Source: Actinomycetes bacterium
GTDB lineage: Bacteria; Actinomycetota; Acidimicrobiia; Acidimicrobiales; RAAP-2
Length of the DNA: 64,000 nucleotides
NCBI GenBank assembly: GCA_021777285.1
Contig: JAJYDR010000001.1
Location: forward strand, 40,485-104,484
Direction: 5' to 3'
Below the pieces are notes generated by a model. That model did no database searches, was not told the DNA's origin, and saw only the letters and a program-made list of their open reading frames with translations. The position numbers and the translations under genes are program-made. Below, piece after piece: positions 18,570 to 27,733 of this stretch. Numbering within the stretch: the stretch's first letter is position 1; every line of letters begins with the position of its first letter.

Positions 18570-19193
18570 TTAGTAGGCGCGCATGACGGAAATCACGCGG
18601 CCGAAGATCACGACGTCGGCCGCGTCAAATTCCATTGGCTCCATTGAGGGATTCTCGGGCTTTAACACGACGCGCGTGCCTTGGCGAAAGAATCGCTTCA
18701 CGGTCGCCTCGCCGTCGGGGAGTCCGGCGACCACAATCTCACCGGTCTCGGCCTTGGCCTGGCGATTGACGACGAGCAAGTCGCCGGGCAGGATTCCCGC
18801 GCCAATCATCGACTCGCCGCGAACGCGAAGGACGAAGCTGTCGCCGCGTCCCGCGAACTGCGCCGGCACCGCCATCATCTCTTGGATGTCCTGGTCGGCC
18901 AGGACGCCAGTTCCGGCGGCAACGTCGCCGACGAACGGGATGTTGCGAATCGCGTAGTCGGGCGCGACGGACTCGGCATCGAGGCGGACGGTCAAGGTGC
19001 GCGGTTGCTGGGGGTTCTTCGCGATGTAGCCCGCGTCGCGCAGCACGGTGATGTGATTGGCCACCGTCGCGGGCGACTTCAGTCCCACGTGGTCGCCGAT
19101 TTCGCGGATGGTTGGTGGAAAGTTCCGTTCGCGCTGACAGGCGACGATGAACTCGAGGATCTGACGGCGCATCGGGGTGAGGACCTCGGCCAC
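18570..19193 (-). CDS. lexA: SOS repressor LexA
   Basis: A self-cleaving SOS repressor of 207 residues. The N-terminal winged helix (about 1-70: LTPMRRQILEFI, NFPPTIREIGDHVGL, SPATVANHITVL) binds SOS boxes. The C-terminal S24 protease has the Ala93-Gly94 cleavage site in DVAAGTG, nucleophile Ser128 in GESMIGAG and Lys166 in EATVKRF. GTG at 19193 is chosen because it follows a clear AAAGGAG ribosome site; an upstream TTG would lie inside the LexA box. A perfect SOS box 18 bases upstream indicates autoregulation. Confidence 0.96.
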   Translation of the reverse strand: MAEVLTPMRRQILEFIVACQRERNFPPTIREIGDHVGLKSPATVANHITVLRDAGYIAKNPQQPRTLTVRLDAESVAPDYAIRNIPFVGDVAAGTGVLADQDIQEMMAVPAQFAGRGDSFVLRVRGESMIGAGILPGDLLVVNRQAKAETGEIVVAGLPDGEATVKRFFRQGTRVVLKPENPSMEPMEFDAADVVIFGRVISVMRAY

Positions 19194-19210
19194 GGCGCTC
19201 CTTTCACGAA

Positions 19211-19224
19211 CGAACAACTGTTCG
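19211..19224 (-). promoter_or_regulatory. LexA box, perfect (lexA)
   Basis: CGAACAACTGTTCG matches the Gram-positive/actinobacterial LexA consensus CGAAC-N4-GTTCG exactly. It lies 18 bases upstream of the lexA GTG. Confidence 0.9.
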
Positions 19225-19251
19225 TAGCGTAGTGACTGGCGCTTGAGAAAT

Positions 19252-19265
19252 CAAACACCTGTTCG
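19252..19265 (-). promoter_or_regulatory. LexA box, second (one mismatch)
   Basis: CAAACACCTGTTCG differs from CGAAC-N4-GTTCG at one position. It lies 27 bases upstream of the first box. Together they suggest cooperative autoregulation of lexA. The site also lies about 190 bases upstream of the divergent ABC binding-protein gene. Confidence 0.6.
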
Positions 19266-19452
19266 TACGCGAGAGCAGCGACGTCTCTTATCGTCGAGGT
19301 TTCGGGTGACACAATTCCCGTTCGCCCTTACTGCTACTGTGCTGCGATGGCCAAGGTGGCCTATAGAAAATCCGCTGAGGTTGCTTGATTGTGTCGCGCT
19401 TGTGATACGGGGGGCGCCTGGGGGAGTTATTAAGACAGTTGAGGAGGACGAG

Positions 19453-20634
19453 TTGATTAAGCCTCGTTTGAACAAGACGGTGGCGGCGGTTGCGACCAGT
19501 GCCCTGCTGTTGATGGCGGTGCCGGCTGTCGGCATCGCGTCAACCTCGGGGGCGGCAGCGAAGCCGACCTACACCATCGGATATCAGGGACCGCTCTCTG
19601 GTGGCAACCAGCAGCTCGGGTTGAACATGGTGTTCGCGGTCCAGTTGGCGATCAACCAGGCGAATGCGTCGGGCAAGCTTCCCTTCAAGTTGAAGCTGGC
19701 TACGTTCGACGACCAGGGTGACCCAACGATTGCCCCGACCCAGGCGCAGGCCGCGATCGCGAACAAGAACCTGGTTGCCGTGGTGGGACCGGCGTTCTCT
19801 GGCGCGACAGCAGCCTCTGAGCCCTTCTACAACAAGGCACACCTGGCGACCGTGAGCCCGTCGGCGACCAACCCGAAATTGGCGACCAACCACTGGAACA
19901 ACTTCTTCCGCGTGGTTGCTGACGACAACGTCCAGGGTCCCGCTGACGCGAACTACGTCGTCAAGAAGCTGAAGAAGAACAAGATTTACGTGGTGAACGA
20001 CGGTACGGCCTACGGCTCGGGCGTTGCCCAGGCCTTCGCCGCGACGGCGTCCAAGGATGGCGCAACCGTGACACCGGCAACGGTTCCCGGTACCTCGCAG
20101 TGCCAGAACGGCACCGCGTCGTCGACTGAGTACACCTCGGCAGCCGCGCAGGTCGTGTCAAGTGGCGCCACCGCGATGTTCTACGGCGGTTACTACTGTG
20201 ACCTCGGCCTGTTCCTCGGCCAGCTGCAGGCGGCGGGTTACACGGGCATCGTGATGTCCGACGACGGTGCGCTGTCACCTGCGTTGATCCAGAACACGAC
20301 GCCCGCGTCGGCCGCTAACGGTGTCTACCTGACGTGCGCCTGCTCGAGCTCCTCGAACGCGTCGTTCAACCGTGGTTACCAGGCTCTGGCGCACTTCAGC
20401 GCCGCGAACGCGACCTACGCGCCCGAGTCCTACGACGCGGCCAACGCCATCATCGCGGCCATGAAGAAGCTCAAGAGGATCACCCGCCCGGGCATCGTCT
20501 TGGCCTTGCACCACCTGGTCATGAAGGGTATGACCAAGGTCATCCGCTTCCTGCCAAACGGCAACATTGCCGGTTCGGCGATCTACGTGAACCAGGTCAA
20601 GAACGGAAAGATCGTTCAGCTCGGTCTCGAGTAG
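19453..20634 (+). CDS. livK: Branched-chain amino-acid ABC transporter substrate-binding protein
   Basis: A secreted periplasmic-binding-type protein of 393 residues that captures the substrate for the LivHMGF importer encoded next. A Sec signal (KPRLNKTVAAVATSALLLMA, ending near residue 36) precedes the ligand-binding fold (TIGYQGPLSGGNQQLG, VVGPAFSGATAASEP). There is no lipobox Cys, so it may be held by another route or be released. The TTG start at 19453 is chosen for the GAGGAGG ribosome site just upstream and the correct signal peptide. Its stop is followed 18 bases later by a strong terminator. Substrate is inferred from the family (Leu/Ile/Val or amides). Confidence 0.85.
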   Translation: MIKPRLNKTVAAVATSALLLMAVPAVGIASTSGAAAKPTYTIGYQGPLSGGNQQLGLNMVFAVQLAINQANASGKLPFKLKLATFDDQGDPTIAPTQAQAAIANKNLVAVVGPAFSGATAASEPFYNKAHLATVSPSATNPKLATNHWNNFFRVVADDNVQGPADANYVVKKLKKNKIYVVNDGTAYGSGVAQAFAATASKDGATVTPATVPGTSQCQNGTASSTEYTSAAAQVVSSGATAMFYGGYYCDLGLFLGQLQAAGYTGIVMSDDGALSPALIQNTTPASAANGVYLTCACSSSSNASFNRGYQALAHFSAANATYAPESYDAANAIIAAMKKLKRITRPGIVLALHHLVMKGMTKVIRFLPNGNIAGSAIYVNQVKNGKIVQLGLE

Positions 20635-20652
20635 TCACTGATTGAAGTTGTA

Positions 20653-20690
20653 CGGAAGGGCCGGGGGTTTTCCCCCGGCCCTTCCGTTTT
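20653..20690 (+). terminator. Strong intrinsic terminator after livK
   Basis: A perfect 15-bp stem (CGGAAGGGCCGGGGG pairing with its complement at 20672-20686) with a TTTT loop, followed by TTTTGATT. It lies between the binding-protein gene and livH, so it probably limits read-through and sets a high binding-protein to permease ratio. Confidence 0.9.
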
Positions 20691-20726
20691 GATTACACTT
20701 TCGACGAACCATTCAAGGGGGCAGAG

Positions 20727-21689
20727 TTGGGAGCATTTGGGCACTACCTCACGGGGCACTTCGACACGCTCCGTCTGGAGTTCTGGGCGTTGTTCGTCGG
20801 CGGCCTCGCTAACGGAGTTCTCTACGGAATGGTGGCGGTCGGCTACACACTCGTTTATGGTGTCCTGCGTCTCATCAACTTCGCCCACTCGGAAATCTTC
20901 ATGTCCGGGGGGTTCGCCGGCTACTTCGTCATGAAGGCCATGGTTGGCACGGCGGTACCGTCGGGCTTCGCCTCGGTCGGACTCATCGTCGCGGGAATTC
21001 TCGTGGGCGGTGTCGTGGGCGCCGTGATGGCCACCCTCGTCGAGCGAGTCGCGTACCGACCGCTGCGTCGACGCCGAGCCCCGGCCCTCGCGTACTTGAT
21101 CAGTGCGATCGGCGCGTCGTACTTCCTCTACAACATGGCCGGCAAGGAATTCGGCCGCGTGCCGATCTCGATGCCCCAGCCCTACATCAACCACCCGATC
21201 ATCCACATCTTCGGGGCGCCGGTGCAGATGTACTACGTCATCATCCTCCTCGCCGGCGCGGTCATGTTCCTCACGCTCGACCGAATCGTTGCCAAGACCA
21301 AGCTCGGTCGCAGCATCCGGGCGGTCGCCCAGGACGCCGAGACGGCGTCGCTGATGGGCGTGAACATCGACCGGACGATCGTGCTGACCTTCATCGTCGG
21401 TGGTGCGCTCGGTGGCGCGGCGGGATTCCTCTTCGGCATGGGCACCGGCGTCTCGAACACCATGGGCTTCGTGCCCGCCCTGAAGGCGTTCACGGCCGCG
21501 GTGCTCGGAGGCATCGGCAACCTGCGCGGTGCCATGATCGGCGGATTCCTCCTGGGAATCGTGGAGAGCCTCTCGGTGGTCTTCGTGCAAGCCGCCTACA
21601 TGGACGTGGTGGCCTTCGGCATCCTGGTCGCAGTCCTGCTCTTCCGCCCGACCGGCATCCTCGGTGAGCGCCTGGGGAGGGCGGCATGA
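20727..21689 (+). CDS. livH: Branched-chain amino-acid ABC transporter permease LivH
   Basis: An inner-membrane permease of 320 residues with about eight helices; it pairs with LivM to form the channel. GVLYGMVAVGYTLVYGVLRLINFAHSE is the hallmark N-terminal segment, and GGAAGFLFG and AFTAAVLGGIGNLRGAMIGG is the EAA-type coupling region. TTG start at 20727 is preceded by AAGGGGG. Its stop overlaps livM as ATGA. Confidence 0.92.
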   Translation: MGAFGHYLTGHFDTLRLEFWALFVGGLANGVLYGMVAVGYTLVYGVLRLINFAHSEIFMSGGFAGYFVMKAMVGTAVPSGFASVGLIVAGILVGGVVGAVMATLVERVAYRPLRRRRAPALAYLISAIGASYFLYNMAGKEFGRVPISMPQPYINHPIIHIFGAPVQMYYVIILLAGAVMFLTLDRIVAKTKLGRSIRAVAQDAETASLMGVNIDRTIVLTFIVGGALGGAAGFLFGMGTGVSNTMGFVPALKAFTAAVLGGIGNLRGAMIGGFLLGIVESLSVVFVQAAYMDVVAFGILVAVLLFRPTGILGERLGRAA

Positions 21690-23029
21690 AGCGCGTCTTC
21701 GCCTCGGCTCACGTCAAGCGCCTCTTCTCGGCGCTGGCGGCGCTTGCAATCTTGGAGTTGATGACCGGGCCGCCCGGCAGCGCCCTCGCGCCGACGGCCG
21801 GCTTCACCGGATCATTCGGCGAGCCCGCGTCATTCCTCGGGTTGTTCCGCACCCAGCGGTGGGTCCTCTTCCTCTTCCTCGCACTCGTCATGTACGGACT
21901 CTGGTCGGCGTGGCTGGTGTGGGGACAGCAGGTGCGAACAGCCACCGCCAAGGCCGTGAGCGCCCCGCGCGCGGCGACACGAACGCGTCCGGTCCGCTGG
22001 GGGATGGCCGTAGTCGTGCTCGCGGTGGCCCTGTTGCTGCCGCATTTGATCACGGACCCGTTCTGGCAGGCCGCCATGGTCGAGCAGATCGCGGTGTACG
22101 TGTTGCTCGCGCTCGGTCTCAACGTGGTGGTTGGCTTCGCCGGCCTGCTCGACCTCGGGTTCGTCGCCTTCTACGCGATTGGCGCGTACACGACGGCGTG
22201 GGTCACCGGAGCACTACCGACCGCGGCGCCCTTCGGCATCCACTTCAACAACTTCTACGCGATTCCGATTGCCATCGCGCTGGCCATGGGCTCGGGCATC
22301 ATCCTGGGAGCACCGACCCTGCGGTTGCGCGGTGACTACCTGGCCATCGTGACGCTGGGCTTTGGTGAGATCATCACGATCTTCGCTAACAACCTGTACG
22401 GCATCACGGGCGGCTCGCAAGGCACCAACACGATTCCCCACTTCTCGCTGCACGTCGGGCCCATCAAGTACCTCTGGGGACTGACGCCCGTGCCCTATTA
22501 CTACCTGACGATCGTCTTCGTGATTTTGTTCATCGCCGGCTTCAAGCTGCTGGAGCACTCACGAGTCGGCCGTGCCTGGACGGCGATCCGCGAGGACGAG
22601 GTAGCGGCCGAATCGGTGGGAATCAACCCGCTGAAGTACAAGGTCATGGCCTTCGCCATCGGCGCCTCGACGGCGGGCTTCGCCGGCGTGGTGACGGCGA
22701 GCCAGTCCAACACGATCTTCCCGTCGAGCTTCACGCTGCAGTTCTCGATCAACATCCTCGTGCTGGTGATCTTCGGTGGCATGGGATCGATCACGGGCGT
22801 CGTGCTCGGCGCCATCGTGATCCAGACCGGTTCGATGTACCTGCTGCACACACCGCCGGCCGGCTACCAGCCCCAGGACCTCTACATCTACCTGGGCGCG
22901 CTGCTCGTGGTGATGATGATCTTCCGTCCGGCGGGCCTCGTGCCCTCGCGCCGGCGCCACCGTGAGATCGGGCTCGCCGAAAAGGGCGAGGGCCATATGA
23001 ACGAAGTACTGACGGGAGACACGCCGTGA
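21686..23029 (+). CDS. livM: Branched-chain amino-acid ABC transporter permease LivM
   Basis: A second channel subunit of 447 residues. It has an N-terminal extension of about 120 residues containing extra helices, then the conserved LivM core (LLALGLNVVVGFAGLLDLGFVAFYAIGAYT) and the coupling region VMAFAIGASTAGFAGVVTA. ATG 21686 overlaps the livH stop and the stop overlaps livG, so the subunits are translationally coupled. Confidence 0.92.
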   Translation: MKRVFASAHVKRLFSALAALAILELMTGPPGSALAPTAGFTGSFGEPASFLGLFRTQRWVLFLFLALVMYGLWSAWLVWGQQVRTATAKAVSAPRAATRTRPVRWGMAVVVLAVALLLPHLITDPFWQAAMVEQIAVYVLLALGLNVVVGFAGLLDLGFVAFYAIGAYTTAWVTGALPTAAPFGIHFNNFYAIPIAIALAMGSGIILGAPTLRLRGDYLAIVTLGFGEIITIFANNLYGITGGSQGTNTIPHFSLHVGPIKYLWGLTPVPYYYLTIVFVILFIAGFKLLEHSRVGRAWTAIREDEVAAESVGINPLKYKVMAFAIGASTAGFAGVVTASQSNTIFPSSFTLQFSINILVLVIFGGMGSITGVVLGAIVIQTGSMYLLHTPPAGYQPQDLYIYLGALLVVMMIFRPAGLVPSRRRHREIGLAEKGEGHMNEVLTGDTP

Positions 23030-23832
23030 GTGACAAGATCTTCGACGTCGACCACGTCACGTTGCGCTTCGGCGGCGTGGTGTCGCTCAACGACGTGACC
23101 CTGCACCAGGAGCGGGGCGAGATTCTCGCGGTCATTGGACCCAACGGCGCTGGCAAGACCTCGCTGTTCAACTCGCTCACGGGCGTCTATCAGCCCCAGG
23201 AGGGAACCATCACCTTCCAGGGCAGCGACGCCAAGGCGATGAGCGTCATCGGCAAGAAGCCGCACCGCGTCAGCTCCGCCGGCGTCGCGCGCACGTTCCA
23301 GGCGTCGCGTATGTTCAGCGCCCTCACCGCCTTTGAAAACATCAAGATCGGTGCCGAGTCACACCGCGGGATCGGCGTGCTCGGTGCGATGCTGCGTGGA
23401 CCCAAGACCCGGCGCGACGAGCGGACCTCGGACGAGCGGACGGTCGAGCTGCTCGACTTCGTCGGATTGCGCGCGAAGGCCAACGTCATCTCGTCGTCGC
23501 TCTCCTACGGCGACCGCCGTCGGCTGGAGATCGCCCGCGGCCTTGCGACCGGGCCCCAGGTCCTGCTGCTCGACGAGCCCGCCGCCGGAACCAACCCGTC
23601 GGAGAAGCTCGAATTGACGACGCTGATCCGTAAGGTGCGCGATCAGATGGGCGTCTCGATCCTCTTGATCGAGCACGACATGAAGCTCGTCATGTCCCTC
23701 GCGGAGCGGCTCTACGTGCTCAACTTTGGCAGCGTCATCGCCCAGGGTACGCCGGAGGAGATTCGGGCAAACGACAAGGTCATCGAGGCCTACCTCGGTT
23801 CGACCGCGACCGAGACGGGGGACCGATCGTGA
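23026..23832 (+). CDS. livG: Branched-chain amino-acid ABC transporter ATPase LivG
   Basis: A 268-residue cytoplasmic ATPase. Walker A is GPNGAGKTS, and the Q-loop region GVARTFQASRMFSALTAFEN is typical of LivG. The signature is the variant LSYGDRRRLEIARGLA and Walker B is VLLLDEPAAG. GTG 23026 overlaps the livM stop. It forms a heterodimer with LivF. Confidence 0.92.
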   Translation: MSDKIFDVDHVTLRFGGVVSLNDVTLHQERGEILAVIGPNGAGKTSLFNSLTGVYQPQEGTITFQGSDAKAMSVIGKKPHRVSSAGVARTFQASRMFSALTAFENIKIGAESHRGIGVLGAMLRGPKTRRDERTSDERTVELLDFVGLRAKANVISSSLSYGDRRRLEIARGLATGPQVLLLDEPAAGTNPSEKLELTTLIRKVRDQMGVSILLIEHDMKLVMSLAERLYVLNFGSVIAQGTPEEIRANDKVIEAYLGSTATETGDRS

Positions 23833-24542
23833 TGCTCGAAGTTCACGAGGCAGTGGTGCGCTACGGCGCGATCACCGCGCTGCACGGCATCTCCTTCGAA
23901 GTCAACCAGGGTGAGATCGTCACGTTGCTGGGTGCCAATGGCGCCGGCAAGTCGACGACCCTTCGGATGCTGTCTGGCCTGCACGCGCCCCAGAGCGGGC
24001 ACATCATGTTCGAGGGCCAGGACGTCACCAAGACCAAGGCTCACTTGTTCACCTCACTCGGCATCGGACACGTCCCCGAGGGTCGGCGAATCTTCCCTCA
24101 GATGACCGTGGAGGAGAACCTCGAGATCGGCGCCTTCCGGCGTCGCGGGTCCTACAGTGACGACCTCGAGCGGATGTACGAGACGTTCCCCATCCTCAAG
24201 GAACGCCGCAAGCAGATCGGCGGCAACCTGTCGGGCGGCGAACAGCAGATGCTCGCCATCGGCCGGGCCCTGATGGGCCAGCCCCGATTGCTCCTGCTCG
24301 ACGAGCCGTCGATGGGTCTCGCGCCGATGATCGTCGACACGATCTTCCGCATCATCGGCGAGATTCGCGACAGCGGAACCACCGTCCTACTGGTCGAGCA
24401 GAACGCGGCCCAGGCATTGCGTCTCGCCGATCGTGGCTACGTGATGGAGAACGGCAAGATCGTGTTCGGCGACACCGCGTCGAACCTGTTGACCGACGCG
24501 CGGGTGCGCGCCGTCTACCTCGGCGAGAACGTCGAGTCCTAG
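23829..24542 (+). CDS. livF: Branched-chain amino-acid ABC transporter ATPase LivF
   Basis: A 237-residue ATPase, the partner of LivG. It shows Walker A GANGAGKST, the LivF-specific GIGHVPEGRRIFPQMTVEENL, signature LSGGEQQMLAIGRALM and Walker B LLLLDEPSMGLAP. GTG at 23829 overlaps the livG stop by 4 bases. It ends the importer operon. Confidence 0.92.
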   Translation: MMLEVHEAVVRYGAITALHGISFEVNQGEIVTLLGANGAGKSTTLRMLSGLHAPQSGHIMFEGQDVTKTKAHLFTSLGIGHVPEGRRIFPQMTVEENLEIGAFRRRGSYSDDLERMYETFPILKERRKQIGGNLSGGEQQMLAIGRALMGQPRLLLLDEPSMGLAPMIVDTIFRIIGEIRDSGTTVLLVEQNAAQALRLADRGYVMENGKIVFGDTASNLLTDARVRAVYLGENVES

Positions 24543-24707
24543 GGTCCCGGTCGGGCTGTTGGCAATCGTGTTGCCGGCGACCCGCGCGGTCTCGCTGGTC
24601 GTCGGTGACGCCCTGTTGGCCGAACTCGAGCGCTCGGACTCGGTCGAGTCGAGGCAAAAGTGCAAAGCGTTCGGAACCATTCGTCACGGCTGAGCACGAA
24701 GCGAATA

Positions 24708-24731
24708 TAGTTACTTATCAGCAAGTAACTA
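24708..24731. promoter_or_regulatory. Palindromic MarR-type operator upstream of MFS exporter
   Basis: Perfect 9-bp inverted arms TAGTTACTT and AAGTAACTA separated by 6 bases. They lie 25 bases before the exporter ATG and overlap a TATAGT -10-like hexamer. A MarR regulator is encoded at the end of the same operon, so autoregulated repression is likely. Confidence 0.7.
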
Positions 24732-24755
24732 ATTTCATCGCGAAGGGGCTCTTCG

Positions 24756-26516
24756 ATGGCTTTGAAACACGCGCACCCGGATCGCTATAAATGGATCGCC
24801 CTGACGAACACCACGTTGGGGATCTTCATGGCGACGATCAACGGATCGATCATCCTGATCTCGCTGCCCGCGATCTTCCGAGGCGTCGGCATCAACCCCC
24901 TGTCGGCGGGCAACGTCGGCTACCTGCTGTGGCTCTTGCAGGGATACCTCCTGGTCACAGCAGTCCTGGTGATCAGCCTCGGTCGACTCGGGGACATCAA
25001 GGGCCGTGTTCGGATCTATAACTTGGGCTTCGCCGTGTTCTCGGTCGCCTCGGTCTTGCTCGCGCTCGACCCCTTCCGCCACGGGGCCGGCGCCCTGTGG
25101 CTCGTACTGTGGCGGCTCGCCCAAGGTGTGGGCGGCGCCATGCTGTTCGCCAACTCGAGTGCGATCATCGTGGACGCCTTCCCGCCAGATCAGCGGGGCT
25201 TTGCGATGGGCATCAACCAGGTCGCGGCCATCGGCGGCTCATTCGTCGGCCTCATCCTCGGTGGGCTGCTCTCCATCGGCGACTGGCGGCTCGTGTTCTG
25301 GGTCTCGGTACCCGTCGGCATCTTCGGCACGGTCTGGGGGTATCTCAGCCTTCGTGACAACGGCGAGCGGGCGGACGCGACGATCGACTGGTGGGGCAAC
25401 GCCACCTTCGCGATCGGCCTGACCTCGCTGCTGGCCGCGATCGTCTACGGCATCCAGCCCTACGGGACGAGCTCGATGGGCTGGACCTCGCCGCGGGTCC
25501 TCGCCGCCTTTGCCATCGGCGTCGTCTTCCTCGCCATCTTCTTCGTGATCGAGATGCGGGTCTCTTCGCCGATGTTCAACCTGCGGCTCTTCAAGATTCG
25601 TGCGTTCTTCACGGGCAGCGTGGCTGGCCTGCTCGCCGCGATCGCCCGAGGCGGATTGCAGTTCATGCTCATCATCTGGCTCCAGGGGATCTGGCTGCCG
25701 CTGCACGGCTACAGCTACGCCTCGACGCCGCTGTGGGCGGGCATCTACCTCCTGCCCTTGACCCTCGGCTTCCTCATCGCCGGGCCGGTGTCGGGCTATC
25801 TCTCGGACCGACACGGCGCTCGAATCCTGTCGACAACGGGTCTCTTGCTCTTCGCCTTCAGCTTCATCGGGCTCTTGATGCTGCCGACGAACTTCCACTA
25901 CGAGTACTTCGCGATGCTGGTCGCGCTGAACGGCCTGGGCGGGGGCATGTTCTCGGCGCCCAACTCGACGGCGATCATGAACAGCGTGGCCGCCAACGAG
26001 CGCGGCGGCGCGGCGGGCATCCAGGCGGCGTTCATGAACTCGGGCATGGTGCTCTCCATCGGTGTCTTCTTCTCACTGATGATCGTTGGCCTGACGAACA
26101 CCCTGCCGTCGGCCATGTACCGGGGCCTGTCCTCGCACGGAGTGAGTGCAGCCCAAGCGCACGCGGTCGCACAGCTGCCCGCGGTCGGCAGCCTGTTCTC
26201 GTCCTTCCTGGGCTTTAACCCCCTCAAGAGCTTGCTCGGCAGCCAGTCCGTCGCGCACGTCTCGAGCGCCCAGTGGGCGACCCTGACCGGCAAGCACTTC
26301 TTCCCCCAGCTCATCCTCGCGCCGTTCCACCACGGTCTGATCATCGTCTTCACGATGGCGGTGGCGATGGCCATTATCGGCGCCGTCTTCTCGGCGCTGC
26401 GCGGCCGCCGCTACGTCCACCCGGAGCACACGATGCACCAGCACGTGGAAGACGTGATGCTCGCTGGCGGCGCAGTGCCCGGCGAGGCGGCCCTCGAAAG
26501 CGACGTCGTGCGATGA
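24756..26516 (+). CDS. MFS drug exporter, DHA2 (EmrB/QacA) type
   Basis: A 586-residue proton-driven efflux pump with about 14 predicted helices. Motif A-like [14 protein letters not shown] follows helix 2, [16 protein letters not shown] matches the motif C region of drug antiporters, and a second motif [13 protein letters not shown] lies mid-protein. An extended loop near residues 450-500 and a His-rich C-terminal tail follow. ATG start at 24756. The stop overlaps the MarR gene as ATGA, which supports drug or toxic-compound export under MarR control. Substrate is unknown. Confidence 0.88.
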   Translation: MALKHAHPDRYKWIALTNTTLGIFMATINGSIILISLPAIFRGVGINPLSAGNVGYLLWLLQGYLLVTAVLVISLGRLGDIKGRVRIYNLGFAVFSVASVLLALDPFRHGAGALWLVLWRLAQGVGGAMLFANSSAIIVDAFPPDQRGFAMGINQVAAIGGSFVGLILGGLLSIGDWRLVFWVSVPVGIFGTVWGYLSLRDNGERADATIDWWGNATFAIGLTSLLAAIVYGIQPYGTSSMGWTSPRVLAAFAIGVVFLAIFFVIEMRVSSPMFNLRLFKIRAFFTGSVAGLLAAIARGGLQFMLIIWLQGIWLPLHGYSYASTPLWAGIYLLPLTLGFLIAGPVSGYLSDRHGARILSTTGLLLFAFSFIGLLMLPTNFHYEYFAMLVALNGLGGGMFSAPNSTAIMNSVAANERGGAAGIQAAFMNSGMVLSIGVFFSLMIVGLTNTLPSAMYRGLSSHGVSAAQAHAVAQLPAVGSLFSSFLGFNPLKSLLGSQSVAHVSSAQWATLTGKHFFPQLILAPFHHGLIIVFTMAVAMAIIGAVFSALRGRRYVHPEHTMHQHVEDVMLAGGAVPGEAALESDVVR

Positions 26517-26959
26517 CGACGCACCACGCGACTCGAGAGGGTGTCACCGTGGCGGCGCGGCTGAACCTGATCGTCGGCCGGCTGATGCGGACGATTCGCC
26601 AACACGCGGCCGCGGGCCTCACCCCGTCACAACTGTCGGCGTTGGTCACGGTGGACGATCAGGGCCCACTTCGCATCAGCGCACTCGCGAGCCAAGAGGC
26701 GCTGGCGGCTCCCGCGGCGACGCGCGTCGTAGCGTCACTCGAGGAGGCGGGTCTCGTGTCGCGGTCCGCGGACCCCGCCGACAAGCGGGCGTCACTGATT
26801 GCCCTCACGCCGGCGGGTAGCGCAACGCTGACCGCGTTGCGCAAGGAGCGCGCCACCGGACTCGGTGCGCAGCTCGACGCGTTGAGCGACGCGGAGCGTC
26901 GCCTGCTCGAACGGGCATTACCAATTCTGGAGAAGCTCACGCACGATTCGTCGCAGTGA
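26513..26959 (+). CDS. MarR-family transcriptional regulator
   Basis: A winged-helix dimeric repressor of 148 residues. [20 protein letters not shown], the recognition helix region [18 protein letters not shown], and the wing [18 protein letters not shown] are classic MarR. ATG 26513 overlaps the exporter stop by 4 bases. The likely target is the palindrome at 24708-24731, with a small-molecule exporter substrate as the probable inducer. Confidence 0.9.
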   Translation: MTTHHATREGVTVAARLNLIVGRLMRTIRQHAAAGLTPSQLSALVTVDDQGPLRISALASQEALAAPAATRVVASLEEAGLVSRSADPADKRASLIALTPAGSATLTALRKERATGLGAQLDALSDAERRLLERALPILEKLTHDSSQ

Positions 26960-27004
26960 TCGGGCCGCCGCCGACGACCATTGGGTCCTCGGAAAGGTGG
27001 AACC

Positions 27005-27733
27005 ATGATCATCGAAGAGCGAGAGTTGGGACAGTGCTGGCGCGACGTCGCCGACGTATTGGCGGCCGGGATCGATCGCGTCGTGCTGTACGGGCCCCCG
27101 GGTACGGGCAAGACCTACGCGGCACTACACGCGGGCGTCGTGCACGGTCCGGCGGAACGACTGGTGTGCACGGAGGACCTGACTACCGGTGAGATAACGG
27201 GGACCTGGATGCCGGCGGGCGAGGGGAGGTGGCAGTGGCGCGAGGGACCCGCGATCCGTGCCTGGTCTGCCAACGGCGGCCGGGGTGGTCGCCTCGTCGT
27301 CGACGAGGTCGACCGGGCCTCGGGTGACGCCTTGAGCACACTGCTCGCGATGACCGATTCGACAGACTCGGCGCGGTGGCGCCATCCCGAGACGGGGGAG
27401 TGGATGAAGCCGGGGCCCGAGTTCTCGGTGGTGATGACCACCAACGTCGAGGAGCTCGACGAGCTGCCCGCGGCCCTGCGCGACCGCTTCGCGGTGCGAC
27501 TGCGCGTGGATCGCCCGCACCCCGACGCCGTTCAGTGCCTGAGCGAGGACCTGCGAGGGCCGGCGCTCGCCGGCTCGATGGGTGACGAGTCGCGGCGGCT
27601 GTCGCTGCGCAGCTTCTACGCCTTCGACCGGCTCCGACGTCACTGCGGCGCGTCGCGGGCCGCCGAGCTGGTGTTCGGCGACGCCAAGGCGAGCGGCGTG
27701 CTCGACGCACTTCGGGTCGCGTCACTCTCGTGA
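27005..27733 (+). CDS. MoxR-like AAA+ ATPase
   Basis: A compact AAA+ protein of 242 residues from ATG 27005, preceded by GGAAAGG. Walker A GPPGTGKT, Walker B LVVDEVDRA, sensor-1 VVMTTN and arginine-finger region LPAALRDRF are all present. MoxR-type ATPases typically work as chaperones with a VWA-domain partner, and here the next gene, overlapping by 4 bases, is a VWA protein with a metal-site motif. It lies 45 bases after marR and might be co-transcribed with it. The substrate is unknown; metal-centre insertion or complex assembly is the usual proposal for the family. Confidence 0.85.
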   Translation: MIIEERELGQCWRDVADVLAAGIDRVVLYGPPGTGKTYAALHAGVVHGPAERLVCTEDLTTGEITGTWMPAGEGRWQWREGPAIRAWSANGGRGGRLVVDEVDRASGDALSTLLAMTDSTDSARWRHPETGEWMKPGPEFSVVMTTNVEELDELPAALRDRFAVRLRVDRPHPDAVQCLSEDLRGPALAGSMGDESRRLSLRSFYAFDRLRRHCGASRAAELVFGDAKASGVLDALRVASLS

